Source: Streptomyces griseoluteus
Lineage (GTDB): Bacteria; Actinomycetota; Actinomycetes; Streptomycetales; Streptomycetaceae
Length of the DNA: 64,000 nucleotides
NCBI RefSeq assembly: GCF_004784465.1
Contig: NZ_SRRU01000004.1
Span: 248,001 to 312,000, forward strand
Direction: 5' to 3'
Positions 24,570-33,114 of this stretch are shown here, piece by piece. The notes under the pieces are model-generated. The model did no database searches. It was not told the DNA's origin and was given only the letters and a program-made list of their open reading frames with translations. The translations under genes and the position numbers were made by a program. Position 1 is the first letter of the stretch. The number at the start of each line of letters is the position of its first letter.

Positions 24570-25880
24570 CTACGCCTCCAGGAAGGCCGTCAGGGCCTCG
24601 GCGAGGAGGAACGGGTCGTCCGCGCCGCAGAGTTCGCGCGCGCTGTGCATGGAGAGGATCGCCACGCCGATGTCCACCGTGCTGATGCCGTGGCGGGCGG
24701 CCGTGATGGGGCCGATGGTGGTGCCGCAGGGCATCGAGTTGTTGGAGACGAACGTCTGGAACGGCACCCCGGCCCGCTCGCACGCGGCGGCGAACACCGC
24801 GCGGCCCGAACCGTCCGTGGCGTAGCGGTTGTTGACATTCACCTTGAGGATCGGGCCGCCGTTGATCCGCGGGTGGTGCGTGGGGTCGTGCCGCTCCGCG
24901 TAGTTGGGGTGCACGGCGTGCCCGGTGTCGGAGGAGAGGCAGACGGTGCCGGCGAAGGCACGGGCCCGGTCCTCGTAGGAGCCGCCGCGCGCGAACACCG
25001 AGCGCTCCAGCACGCTGCCGAGCAGGGGGCCGTCGGCACCGGTGTCCGACTGCGAGCCGTTCTCCTCGTGGTCGAAGGCGGCCAGGACGGGGATGTGAGT
25101 GAGCGTTTCCCCCGATGTGGCGGCGGCGATCAGCGCGGCCGTACCGGCGTGCACGGAGAGCAGGTTGTCCATCCGGGGCCCGGCGACCAGCTCGCGGTCC
25201 CGGCCGAGGTAGGCGGGCGCCTCGACCGGATAGGTCATCAGGTCCCAGCCCGCGACCGAACCGGGCTCCAGCCCGGCCTCCTCCTCCAGGAAGGTGATCA
25301 GGTCGCCCTCGCGGACGTCGTTCCCGAGACCCCAGACGGGCTGGAGGTGGCGCTGCTTGTCGAGCTTGAGGCCGTCCACGGAGACCGAGCGGTCCAGGTG
25401 GATGGCGAGCTGCGGCACCCGCAGCAGCGGGCGGTCGATGTCGACCAGGACCGGGCTGCCGTCGCGCAGGGTGAGCCGGCCGGCGAGACCGAGGTCGCGG
25501 TCGAGCCAGGAGTTCATCAGCGGTCCGCCGTAGATCTCCACGGCGACCTGGCGCCAGCCGTGCGCGCCGCTGTCCGGCTCGGGCTTGACCCGCAGGTTCG
25601 GGGAGTCGGTGTGCGCGCCGATGATCCGGAACGGGGTGTGCGGGGTGGTGCCCTCGGGGACGTACCAGGCGATGACCGCGCCGCCGCGCAGCACGTACCG
25701 CCCTCCGCTGCCGGTGCCCGCGGGGGTGTCCCACGCCTCGGTCTCGGTGACCTGGGTGAAGCCTGCCTCTTCCAGCCGCGCGGCGACGTTCGCCACGGCG
25801 TGGTACGGCGTCGGGCTCGCCGCCAGGAAGGCCATCAGGTCGTCGGTGTGGCCGCGGTCGAAACGGGACGGTGCGCTCAT
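24570..25880 (-). CDS. M18 family aspartyl aminopeptidase (ApeB/PepC type)
   Basis: 436 aa, typical for M18 zinc exopeptidases that remove N-terminal acidic or hydrophobic residues in the cytoplasm. Metal ligands and catalytic residues are visible: IGAHTDSPNLRVKP (His, Asp) near residue 90, FDHEENGSQS (Glu pair), SSDTGHAVHPNY, and the C-terminal MHSARELCG (His). No signal peptide. It is a single gene, with the fadE terminator just upstream of its start. Confidence 0.92.
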   Translation of the reverse strand: MSAPSRFDRGHTDDLMAFLAASPTPYHAVANVAARLEEAGFTQVTETEAWDTPAGTGSGGRYVLRGGAVIAWYVPEGTTPHTPFRIIGAHTDSPNLRVKPEPDSGAHGWRQVAVEIYGGPLMNSWLDRDLGLAGRLTLRDGSPVLVDIDRPLLRVPQLAIHLDRSVSVDGLKLDKQRHLQPVWGLGNDVREGDLITFLEEEAGLEPGSVAGWDLMTYPVEAPAYLGRDRELVAGPRMDNLLSVHAGTAALIAAATSGETLTHIPVLAAFDHEENGSQSDTGADGPLLGSVLERSVFARGGSYEDRARAFAGTVCLSSDTGHAVHPNYAERHDPTHHPRINGGPILKVNVNNRYATDGSGRAVFAAACERAGVPFQTFVSNNSMPCGTTIGPITAARHGISTVDIGVAILSMHSARELCGADDPFLLAEALTAFLEA

Positions 25881-25901
25881 GGCGTTTACCTTAACGACGA
25901 G

Positions 25902-25939
25902 CGCGGGCCCGCTCTCCGGAAGGAGGAAGCGGGCCCGCG
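25902..25939 (-). terminator. Hairpin terminator after fadE-like gene
   Basis: CGCGGGCCCGCT (25902-25913) pairs perfectly with AGCGGGCCCGCG (25928-25939) over 12 bp, with a 14-nt loop. It lies 27 bp beyond the acyl-CoA dehydrogenase stop on the minus strand. Confidence 0.75.
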
Positions 25940-25965
25940 TGGGGTCTTCGGAGGGAGGGCGCGGA

Positions 25966-27807
25966 CTAGAACGCGGCCTCGTCCAGCTCCATCAGGTCCA
26001 GGTCGACACCGGAGGCGACCTTGCGGGCCAGGGTGACGCCGGGCAGGACGTTGGCCGCGAAGAACTTCGCCGCCGCGATCTTGCCGGTGTAGAAGGCCAC
26101 ATCCTTGGAAGACACAGCCTTCGCCGAGGCCGTCTGGAGCTTCTCGGCGGCGACGGCCGCACCGCGCAGCAGCAGGTAGCCGACGATCACGTCACCGGAG
26201 GCCAGCAGCAGGCGGGTGGTGTTGAGGCCGACCTTGTAGATGTTCTTGACGTCCTGCTCGGTGGCCGCGAGGTCGGTCAGCATCAGGCCGACGATCGCCT
26301 CCAGCTCGACGGCCGCCTTGGCCAGGTGCTCGCGGGCGCCCGCCAGCTCCTCGCCGCCGGTGGCCAGCGCCAGGAACTTCTTGATGTCCTCGGCCAGACC
26401 GTTCAGCGCGGCGCCCTGGTTGCGGACGATCTTCCGGAAGAAGAAGTCCTGGCCCTGGATCGCGGTGGTGCCCTCGTAGAGGGTGTCGATCTTGGCGTCG
26501 CGGATGTACTGCTCGATCGGGTACTCCTGGAGGAACCCGGAGCCGCCGAAGGTCTGCAGCGACTGCGCGAGCTGCTCGTAGCCCTTCTCGGAGCCGTAGC
26601 CCTTCACGATCGGCAGGAGCAGGTCGTTCAGCGCGTGCTCGACGGAGGCGTCCTCACCGTTCGCCTCCTTGACCGCGATGGTGTCCTGGACGGACGCCGT
26701 GTGCAGCACGAGGGCGCGCATGCCCTCCGCGTACGCCTTCTGCGTCATCAGCGAGCGGCGCACGTCGGGGTGGTGGGTGATGGTGACCTTGGGCGCCTTC
26801 TTGTCCATGAAGTTCGCCAGGTCCGGGCCCTGGACGCGCTCCTTGGCGTACTCCAGCGCGTTGAGGTAGCCGGTCGACAGGGTCGAGATGGCCTTCGTGC
26901 CGACCATCATGCGGGCGAACTCGATGATGCGGAACATCTGGCGGATGCCGTCGTGCTTGTCGCCGATCAGCCAGCCCACGGCGGGGTGGCGGTCGCCGAA
27001 CGTCATCTCGCAGGTGTTGGACGCCTTGAGGCCCATCTTGTGCTCGACGTTGGTGGCGTAGACGCCGTTGCGCTCGCCCAGCTCGCCGGTCTCGCCGTCG
27101 AAGTGGTACTTCGGCACCAGGAAGAGGGAGAGGCCCTTGGTGCCGGGGCCAGCACCCTCGGGGCGGGCGAGGACGTAGTGGAGGATGTTCTCCTCCATGT
27201 CGTGCTCACCGGAGGTGATGAAGCGCTTCACGCCCTCGATGTGCCAGGAGCCGTCCTCCTGCTGCACGGCCTTGGTGCGGCCGGCGCCCACGTCCGAACC
27301 GGCGTCCGGCTCGGTGAGGACCATGGTGGAGCCCCAGGTCTTCTCGACCGCTATCTTCGCCCACTGCTTCTGCTCCTCGGTGCCCTCCTCGAAGAGGATG
27401 CGCGCGAACGCGGGGCCGGAGGAGTACATCCAGACGGCCGGGTTGGCGCCGAGCACCAGCTCCGCGTACGCCCAGATCAGGGACGGCGGGGTGTTGGTGC
27501 CGCCGATCTCCTCGGGCAGGCCGAGCCGCCAGTACTCCGAGTCCATGAAGGCCTTGTAGCTCTTCTTGAAGGAGGCCGGGACCGGCGCGGTGTTGGTCTC
27601 GGGGTCGAAGACCGGGGGGTTGCGGTCGGCGTCCACGAAGGACTCCGCCAGCTCGTTCTCCGACAGACGGGTCAGCTCCGCGAGGACGGACTTGGCGGTG
27701 TCGGTGTCCATCTCCTCGAACGGGCCCGTGCCGTACAGCTTTTCGCGGCCGAGGACTTCGAAGAGGTTGAACTCGATGTCGCGCAGGTTGGACTTGTAGT
27801 GCCCCAT
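25966..27807 (-). CDS. Acyl-CoA dehydrogenase, long form
   Basis: 613 aa, longer than the ~380-aa core enzymes because of an extra ~130-residue helical C-terminal domain. FAD-binding motifs include [17 protein letters not shown] near residue 165 and [10 protein letters not shown] near 200. The catalytic glutamate is probably in [16 protein letters not shown] near 440, as in related fadE products. The role is the first oxidation step of fatty acid beta-oxidation. ATG 27807 is preceded by GGAG; the open frame 17 codons upstream has no support. A palindrome-like TACCCGTCGGTA lies about 80 bp upstream in the divergent promoter region. Confidence 0.9.
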   Translation of the reverse strand: MGHYKSNLRDIEFNLFEVLGREKLYGTGPFEEMDTDTAKSVLAELTRLSENELAESFVDADRNPPVFDPETNTAPVPASFKKSYKAFMDSEYWRLGLPEEIGGTNTPPSLIWAYAELVLGANPAVWMYSSGPAFARILFEEGTEEQKQWAKIAVEKTWGSTMVLTEPDAGSDVGAGRTKAVQQEDGSWHIEGVKRFITSGEHDMEENILHYVLARPEGAGPGTKGLSLFLVPKYHFDGETGELGERNGVYATNVEHKMGLKASNTCEMTFGDRHPAVGWLIGDKHDGIRQMFRIIEFARMMVGTKAISTLSTGYLNALEYAKERVQGPDLANFMDKKAPKVTITHHPDVRRSLMTQKAYAEGMRALVLHTASVQDTIAVKEANGEDASVEHALNDLLLPIVKGYGSEKGYEQLAQSLQTFGGSGFLQEYPIEQYIRDAKIDTLYEGTTAIQGQDFFFRKIVRNQGAALNGLAEDIKKFLALATGGEELAGAREHLAKAAVELEAIVGLMLTDLAATEQDVKNIYKVGLNTTRLLLASGDVIVGYLLLRGAAVAAEKLQTASAKAVSSKDVAFYTGKIAAAKFFAANVLPGVTLARKVASGVDLDLMELDEAAF

Positions 27808-27885
27808 GGTGACTCCATCACGGACTCGGCGAGGCACTGACTCCTCGCGGCTGATCACGTATCAAGCAAGTGGCTACGATGATGC

Positions 27886-27897
27886 TACCCGTCGGTA
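27886..27897. promoter_or_regulatory. Candidate operator in the fadE/SseB-like divergent region
   Basis: TACCCGTCGGTA has symmetric TACC/GGTA half-sites around CGTC. It lies upstream of the acyl-CoA dehydrogenase in an AT-richer patch. TetR-type regulators of fatty acid genes bind comparable palindromes; the assignment here is inference. Confidence 0.4.
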
Positions 27898-27941
27898 ATA
27901 AGACGCAACCCCGGCCGGTGTGAGAAGGCTCTACCGCTCTC

Positions 27942-27970
27942 CTGACCCCGCCGCCCGGGCTCGGTACTCT
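27942..27970 (+). promoter_or_regulatory. -35/-10 promoter for a leaderless transcript
   Basis: CTGACC (27942-27947), a 17-bp spacer and TACTCT (27965-27970) match a vegetative promoter. The ATG follows 7 nt after the -10 with no Shine-Dalgarno, indicating a leaderless mRNA. Confidence 0.6.
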
Positions 27971-27977
27971 TGCGCCC

Positions 27978-28448
27978 ATGTACGGCTACGACCAGAACGT
28001 GGGCGCCCAGCAGCAGTACGTGCCGCCGCAGCAGCAGCCGGGTGGTGTCGGCGGGTACGGCCAGCAGCCGCCGCTCTACCCGGAGCCGTCCGCACCCTCG
28101 CTGGCGGACGCGGTGCGCGCCTTCACCACCGGGCAGATGCCCGCCGAGGACTTCCAGCAGGTCTTCGCCACGTCCAAGGTGTACTGCCCGCGCGGTGACA
28201 CCCCCGGCTTCCTCGCCCTGCACAACACCCAGCAGCCGGTGATCCCGATGTTCACCTCGCTGAAGGAGCTGCGCCGGTACGCGGGCAAGGAGTCCAAGTA
28301 CTTCGTGATCACCGGCGCCGAGGTGATCGACCTGCTCCCCACCGGCTACGGCTTCGTGGTCGACATGGAGGGCGAGCACCGGATGGTGTTCGACGCCAAG
28401 GCGGTGGAGCAGATGGTGGAGTTCGCCATGCGCCGGATGTACGGCTAG
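27978..28448 (+). CDS. SseB-like domain protein
   Basis: 156 aa. A Gln/Pro/Gly/Tyr-rich N-terminal tail (~40 residues) precedes an SseB-type domain with VYCPRGDTPGFLALHNTQQP and IPMFTSLKELRRYAGKESK. SseB domains occur in enhanced serine sensitivity proteins and in type VII secretion-linked proteins; the biochemical function is unclear. It is read from a leaderless promoter, divergent from the acyl-CoA dehydrogenase, and ends at a strong terminator. Confidence 0.8.
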   Translation: MYGYDQNVGAQQQYVPPQQQPGGVGGYGQQPPLYPEPSAPSLADAVRAFTTGQMPAEDFQQVFATSKVYCPRGDTPGFLALHNTQQPVIPMFTSLKELRRYAGKESKYFVITGAEVIDLLPTGYGFVVDMEGEHRMVFDAKAVEQMVEFAMRRMYG

Positions 28449-28466
28449 CCCCTGCTCATCGGTGGA

Positions 28467-28496
28467 GAGGCCCGGAGGGAATTACCTCCGGGCCTC
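28467..28496 (+). terminator. Terminator after the SseB-like gene
   Basis: GAGGCCCGGAGG and CCTCCGGGCCTC form a perfect 12-bp stem with a 6-nt loop (GAATTA), 18 bp after the stop. Confidence 0.85.
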
Positions 28497-28560
28497 CCGT
28501 GTTGTGGCTGGCGAAAAGTTCAACGCTCAACTAAACTGGGTCCACAAGGAGGTACCGACC

Positions 28561-29538
28561 ATGCCTGCAGTGACCGTCGAGAACCCGTTGACGCTGCCCC
28601 GTGTGACCGCGTCCGCCGATGCCGTGTCGCGTCCGGTGCTGACCGTGACGACCGCGCCGAGCGGCTTCGAGGGCGAGGGGTTCCCGGTGCGCCGCGCCTT
28701 CGCCGGGATCAACTACCGCCACCTCGACCCGTTCATCATGATGGACCAGATGGGTGAGGTGGAGTACGCGCCGGGCGAGCCCAAGGGCACCCCCTGGCAC
28801 CCGCACCGCGGCTTCGAGACCGTCACCTACATCATCGACGGGATCTTCGACCACCAGGACTCCAACGGCGGTGGCGGCACCATCACCAACGGCGACACCC
28901 AGTGGATGACCGCCGGTTCGGGCCTGCTGCACATCGAGGCGCCGCCGGAGCACCTGGTCATGTCGGGCGGTCTCTTCCACGGGCTCCAGCTCTGGGTGAA
29001 CCTCCCCGCCAAGGACAAGATGATGGCGCCGCGCTACCAGGACATCCGGGGCGGCAGCGTCCAGCTGCTCACCACCCCCGACGGCGGCGCGCTGCTGCGT
29101 GTCATCGCCGGTGAGCTGGACGGGCACGCGGGTCCCGGCATCACCCACACGCCGATCACCATGATCCACGCGACGGTGGCGCCGGGCGCCGAGATCACCC
29201 TGCCGTGGCGCGAGGACTTCAACGGCCTCGCCTACGTGCTCGCCGGGCGCGGCTCGGTGGGCGCGGAGCGCCGTCCGGTGCGCACCGGGCAGACCGCGGT
29301 CTTCGGTGCCGGGTCCGCGCTGACCGTCCGCGCGGACGAGAAGCAGGACTCCCACACCCCGGACCTCGAGGTCGTCCTTCTCGGCGGACAGCCCATCCGT
29401 GAGCCCATGGCCCACTACGGCCCGTTCGTCATGAACACCAAGGACCAGCTCATGCAGGCCTTCGAGGACTTCCAGAAGGGCCGCCTGGGCACGGTGCCGG
29501 CGGTGCACGGCATGACGGAGAAGGGCCCGCAGGGCTGA
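28561..29538 (+). CDS. Pirin family protein
   Basis: 325 aa with the pirin bicupin fold. The N-terminal cupin has the metal ligands in TPWHPHRGFETVTYIIDG (His, His) and the later MTAGSGLLHIEAPPE (His, Glu). Bacterial pirins include quercetinases and regulators that bind pyruvate dehydrogenase or dehydrogenases of central metabolism. The ATG at 28561 follows AAGGAGGT at ideal spacing, one of the strongest ribosome-binding sites in the window. Just upstream the AT-rich TTCAACGCTCAACTAAACT probably carries the promoter. A very strong hairpin follows the gene. Confidence 0.9.
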   Translation: MPAVTVENPLTLPRVTASADAVSRPVLTVTTAPSGFEGEGFPVRRAFAGINYRHLDPFIMMDQMGEVEYAPGEPKGTPWHPHRGFETVTYIIDGIFDHQDSNGGGGTITNGDTQWMTAGSGLLHIEAPPEHLVMSGGLFHGLQLWVNLPAKDKMMAPRYQDIRGGSVQLLTTPDGGALLRVIAGELDGHAGPGITHTPITMIHATVAPGAEITLPWREDFNGLAYVLAGRGSVGAERRPVRTGQTAVFGAGSALTVRADEKQDSHTPDLEVVLLGGQPIREPMAHYGPFVMNTKDQLMQAFEDFQKGRLGTVPAVHGMTEKGPQG

Positions 29539-29594
29539 CCTGGATCTGTTCGCCCACCACTCGGCCGACGGTTTCGGGTGGTGGGTGGGCACAG

Positions 29595-29634
29595 GCCGGG
29601 GGTCCAGGGGGCGGGAGCCCCCTGGACCCCCGGC
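29595..29634 (+). terminator. 18-bp GC hairpin terminator after pirin
   Basis: GCCGGGGGTCCAGGGGGC (29595-29612) and its exact complement (29617-29634) form an 18-bp stem with loop GGGA, 57 bp after the pirin stop. Confidence 0.85.
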
Positions 29635-29703
29635 ACCGCTTCACTCACCCACCCGGCCCGCCACAGCAGGGCACCCGAACCCACGGCGTGCTCCGCTGGA
29701 AGC

Positions 29704-30747
29704 GTGCAGCTTCTCCCCGTACCCGTGCGCCGGTTCGCCGCCTGGTGTGCCGTACTGCTGCTGGCCGCCGGGCTGGGCTGGGTCGGCATCCGCCTGTGCG
29801 GAGAGCTGCGTACCGCGGTCACCCCCGTACTGCTCGCTCTCCTCGGTACCGCCCTGCTGGGCCCCCTGTACCGCTGGCTGCTCAAGATGAAGCTGAACGC
29901 CAGCCTCGCCGCCGCCCTGACCTGCGTGGCCGTGGTGGCAGTCGTCGGCGGAGCGGTCTACATCGTGGTCGCCGCCCTCGTCGACACCGGCGACGAGATC
30001 GTGGCGTCCCTCCGCGAGGCGGCCAAGGCCGTCGCGCGGCACTTCGGCGCCGCCGGCACCGGCCTGGACGACCTGGCGGGCAACGCCCGCGAACTGCTGG
30101 GCAAGTTCGGCGGCACCGCCGTCTCCAACGTCATCAGCGGCGTCAGCGTGGTCGGCGAGTCCGTCGCCATCGCCGTACTCGCCCTGCTGCTGGTCTTCTT
30201 CTTCCTCCGCGACTCCCACCGCGCCCTGCGCTCCCTGCGCGGCTTCGCCCCGGCGGGCACCGCCGACGTGGTGGAGGCCATGGCGCGCCGGGCCTTCGAG
30301 GCGGTCGAGGGGTTCATGCGCGGGACGACGATCATCGCGCTCATCGACGCCGTCTGCATCACCGTCGGCCTGCTGATCCTGCGCGTACCCGGCGCGGTGG
30401 GCCTGGGCGCGCTCGTCTTCGTCTCCGCCTACATCCCCTACCTCGGCGCCTTCCTCTCCGGCGCGGTCGCCGTCCTGGTCGCCCTCGCGGACCGGGGTTT
30501 CGTGATCGCGCTCTGGGCGCTCGGGGTGGTGCTCGCGGTCCAGGTGCTGGAGGGGCACGTGCTCCAGCCGGCCATCCAGAGCCGCACGGTGCAGATGCAC
30601 CCGGCGGTGGTGATGCTGACGATCACCGCCGGCGCCTCCGTAGCGGGCATCCTCGGCATGCTCCTCGCCGTCCCCCTGACCGCGGCCGTCTTCGGCGTCG
30701 TCCAGGAACTCCGCGAGCGGTACGGCACCCCGCACGAGCAGCCCTAG
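29704..30747 (+). CDS. AI-2E family transporter (PerM/UPF0118)
   Basis: 347 aa with about eight membrane segments. The arrangement (two N-terminal helices, one more, a soluble helical region ~100-150, then the SVAIAVLALLLVFFFLRDS helix and the C-terminal block ending VAGILGMLLAVPLTAAVFGV) is typical of the AI-2E/PerM family. Members act as autoinducer-2 exporters or Na+/H+ antiporters, so the cargo is open. The GTG at 29704 gives a natural short N-terminus before the first helix. Its TAG stop overlaps the stop of the convergent phosphatase gene within one CTAG. Confidence 0.85.
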   Translation: MQLLPVPVRRFAAWCAVLLLAAGLGWVGIRLCGELRTAVTPVLLALLGTALLGPLYRWLLKMKLNASLAAALTCVAVVAVVGGAVYIVVAALVDTGDEIVASLREAAKAVARHFGAAGTGLDDLAGNARELLGKFGGTAVSNVISGVSVVGESVAIAVLALLLVFFFLRDSHRALRSLRGFAPAGTADVVEAMARRAFEAVEGFMRGTTIIALIDAVCITVGLLILRVPGAVGLGALVFVSAYIPYLGAFLSGAVAVLVALADRGFVIALWALGVVLAVQVLEGHVLQPAIQSRTVQMHPAVVMLTITAGASVAGILGMLLAVPLTAAVFGVVQELRERYGTPHEQP

Positions 30748-32939
30748 ACCGCGCCGTCCGTCTCGTCCGCGTCGTCGTCCCCGGGGCGCTCGTACAGTTC
30801 GAACCAGATGCTCTTGCCCTCGCCGCGCGGCTCGACCCCCCAGGCGTCGGCGAGCATCTCGATCAGCATCAGGCCGCGCCCGGAGGAGGCCAGTTCGCCG
30901 GGGCGGCGCTTGTGCGGGAGGTCGTCGCCGCCGTCGGTGACCTGGACGCGCAGCCGGCGCTGGGCGTGTTCGCCGAAGATCTCCGCGAGCAGCAGCGCGT
31001 CGTCGTCGGTGTGCACCAGCACGTTGGTGGTCATCTCCGAGACCAGCAGCACCGCCGAGTCCACCTGTTCGGCCGGGGTCCAGTCGTGCAGCAGCTCACG
31101 CAGGTGCTGGCGGGCCTCCGCGATCCGCTCCGGCTCGTCCTGCGCCACCGACAGCAGCGTGCTGCGCACCCGGCTCCGGGCTGTGGCCGCCGGGCCGCTG
31201 AGCCCCCAGCTCTCCCCGGAGCGGAACAGCAGCAGCACCGCGATGTCGTCCTCGCGGCGGTCGGTCAGCGGGCCGGTGGTGTGGTGGGAGGAAGGCCCGT
31301 GCACCCCTTGCACCAGCGCGTCCGCGAGCCCCTCCAGACCGTTCTCGCGCTCCGACTCCTTGGCGCCGTACCGCTCCAGGATGGCCCGGATGCGCCGCCA
31401 GCCGCTCTCCATGTCGTGGCCGCCGGTCTCGATGAGGCCGTCGGTGCACAGCATCATCGTCTCGCCGGGCTCCAGCGTGAACCGGGTCGTCGGGTAGTCC
31501 CCGTCCGGGTCGACGCCCAGCGGCAGCCCGCCCGCCGTCGGCCTGAGCACCACCGTGCCGTCGGGCAGGCGGATCACCGGCTCCGGGTGTCCGGCGCGGG
31601 CCACCTCCAGCCGCCCGGTCGCGGGGTCGACCTCCGCGTACAGGCAGGTGGCGAAGCGCACATCGGTCATGTGCTCGCCATGGGTGATGCCGTGCAGGAA
31701 GCGGGAGGCGCGGGAGAGCACCGCGTCCGGGCGGTGCCCCTCGGCCGCGTACGCCCGCAGCGCGATCCGGAGCTGGCCCATCAGGCCCGCCGCCCGTACG
31801 TCGTGCCCCTGCACGTCCCCGATGACCAGCGCGAACCTGCCGCCCTGCGCGGTGGTCGGGGAGACCCCGCCGGGCAGCGGGATCATGTCGTACCAGTCGC
31901 CGCCCACCTGGAGGCCGCCGCCGGTCGGGATGTAGCGCGCGGCCACGCCCATGCCGGGGATCTCCGGGAGCAGCGAGGGCATCATCGACCGCTGGAGCCC
32001 CTCGGACAGCTCCCGCTGGGTCTCCGCGTCGCTCGCCCGCGTCAGCGCCTGGGCCAGCATCCGGGCCACCGTGGTCAGCACCGCCCGCTCGTCCGGGGTG
32101 AACGCCACCCGGTCGCTGAACGCCGCCATCCACGCGCCCCGCGTCCGCCCGCCCAGCGTCAGCGGCAGGAACGCCCACGAGCAGCGCCCGAACCGCTCGA
32201 CCAGGGGCCAGGTGGTCGGATAGCGGTCCCGGTACTCGCCGGGCGAGGACAGATAGACCGCCTGGCCGGTGCGGACCACCTCGGCAGCCGGATAGTCCGT
32301 GTTCAGTGGCATCTGGCTGAAGGGGCCGCTGTCGGTGGGGAGGTAGCCGTGCTGGCCGATGATCGTCAGCCGGTCGCCCTCCACGCCGAACACCGCGAGC
32401 CCGTCCGGGGAGAAGCCCGGCATGGACAGCGTGGCCGCGACCCGCAGCACCTCTGCCGTCGACCGCGCCTCGGCCAGCGCCCGGCCCGCGTCCAGCAGGA
32501 ACGCCTCGCGGGAGCGCCGCCAGTCCCCGGTGATCGCGCTGCGCGCCGAGGACGTGCCCGACGCCGGCTCGATGACCTCCTGAAGGGTGCCGACCAGCTC
32601 GTACGCCCCCCGTTCCCGGTCGTAGGCGGGCTTCGACCGGCTGCGCACGACCCGGACGGTACGGCCCTCCGCGTCCACCACCCGGATGCGTACCTCGGCG
32701 AGCGTGCCGCGGGCCACGGCGAGCGGGATGACACCGGTGATCTCGTGCCAGTCGGAGGGGTGCATCCGGGCACGGGCCTGGTTCTCGGTGAGCGTGGTGG
32801 GGCGGGCCGGCAGCCCCAGCAACCGCGCCGCCTCCGCGTCCACGGTGACCATCTCCGTGGCCGTGTCCCACTGCCAGAGCCCCGTGGCGAGGGAGACGAG
32901 GACATCCCCCAGGGACGGCAGTGGCTCACCTGTACGCAT
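30744..32939 (-). CDS. PAS/GAF SpoIIE-type PP2C phosphatase with C-terminal HATPase
   Basis: 731 aa. Domain order: PAS-like (~15-120), GAF-like (~140-300), SpoIIE/PP2C phosphatase (~325-545) with GGDWYDMIPLPGG and GDVQGHDVRAAGLMGQL for metal binding and TDGLIETGG and REDDIAVLLL, then an anti-sigma-type HATPase (~595-715; EMTTNVLVHTDD and SSGRGLMLIEMLADAWG). Such proteins both dephosphorylate anti-anti-sigma factors and act as kinase-like switches in SigB/SigF-type stress or development networks. It shares the CTAG stop with the AI-2E gene. Confidence 0.9.
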   Translation of the reverse strand: MRTGEPLPSLGDVLVSLATGLWQWDTATEMVTVDAEAARLLGLPARPTTLTENQARARMHPSDWHEITGVIPLAVARGTLAEVRIRVVDAEGRTVRVVRSRSKPAYDRERGAYELVGTLQEVIEPASGTSSARSAITGDWRRSREAFLLDAGRALAEARSTAEVLRVAATLSMPGFSPDGLAVFGVEGDRLTIIGQHGYLPTDSGPFSQMPLNTDYPAAEVVRTGQAVYLSSPGEYRDRYPTTWPLVERFGRCSWAFLPLTLGGRTRGAWMAAFSDRVAFTPDERAVLTTVARMLAQALTRASDAETQRELSEGLQRSMMPSLLPEIPGMGVAARYIPTGGGLQVGGDWYDMIPLPGGVSPTTAQGGRFALVIGDVQGHDVRAAGLMGQLRIALRAYAAEGHRPDAVLSRASRFLHGITHGEHMTDVRFATCLYAEVDPATGRLEVARAGHPEPVIRLPDGTVVLRPTAGGLPLGVDPDGDYPTTRFTLEPGETMMLCTDGLIETGGHDMESGWRRIRAILERYGAKESERENGLEGLADALVQGVHGPSSHHTTGPLTDRREDDIAVLLLFRSGESWGLSGPAATARSRVRSTLLSVAQDEPERIAEARQHLRELLHDWTPAEQVDSAVLLVSEMTTNVLVHTDDDALLLAEIFGEHAQRRLRVQVTDGGDDLPHKRRPGELASSGRGLMLIEMLADAWGVEPRGEGKSIWFELYERPGDDDADETDGAV

Positions 32940-33114
32940 TGCCCCACTTTAAGAAGGTCGTCCCCACTACTGCCACCCTGGTACGGCCAGTGGTAATGGT
33001 GGGGAGGCGATCATGGGCTGCCCGGTACCCTTGATGGGTCCGGGCCCCGTGCCCGTTCTGGCCGGGGAGAGCACAGCCCGGCGAAGAACCCCCAACGAAG
33101 GACGATGAACGACG

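Noticed and set aside
32940..33114. Possible T-box or other tRNA-sensing leader before aspS
   Set aside because: No specifier hairpin, T-box bulge or terminator/antiterminator pair could be found; the leader is short.
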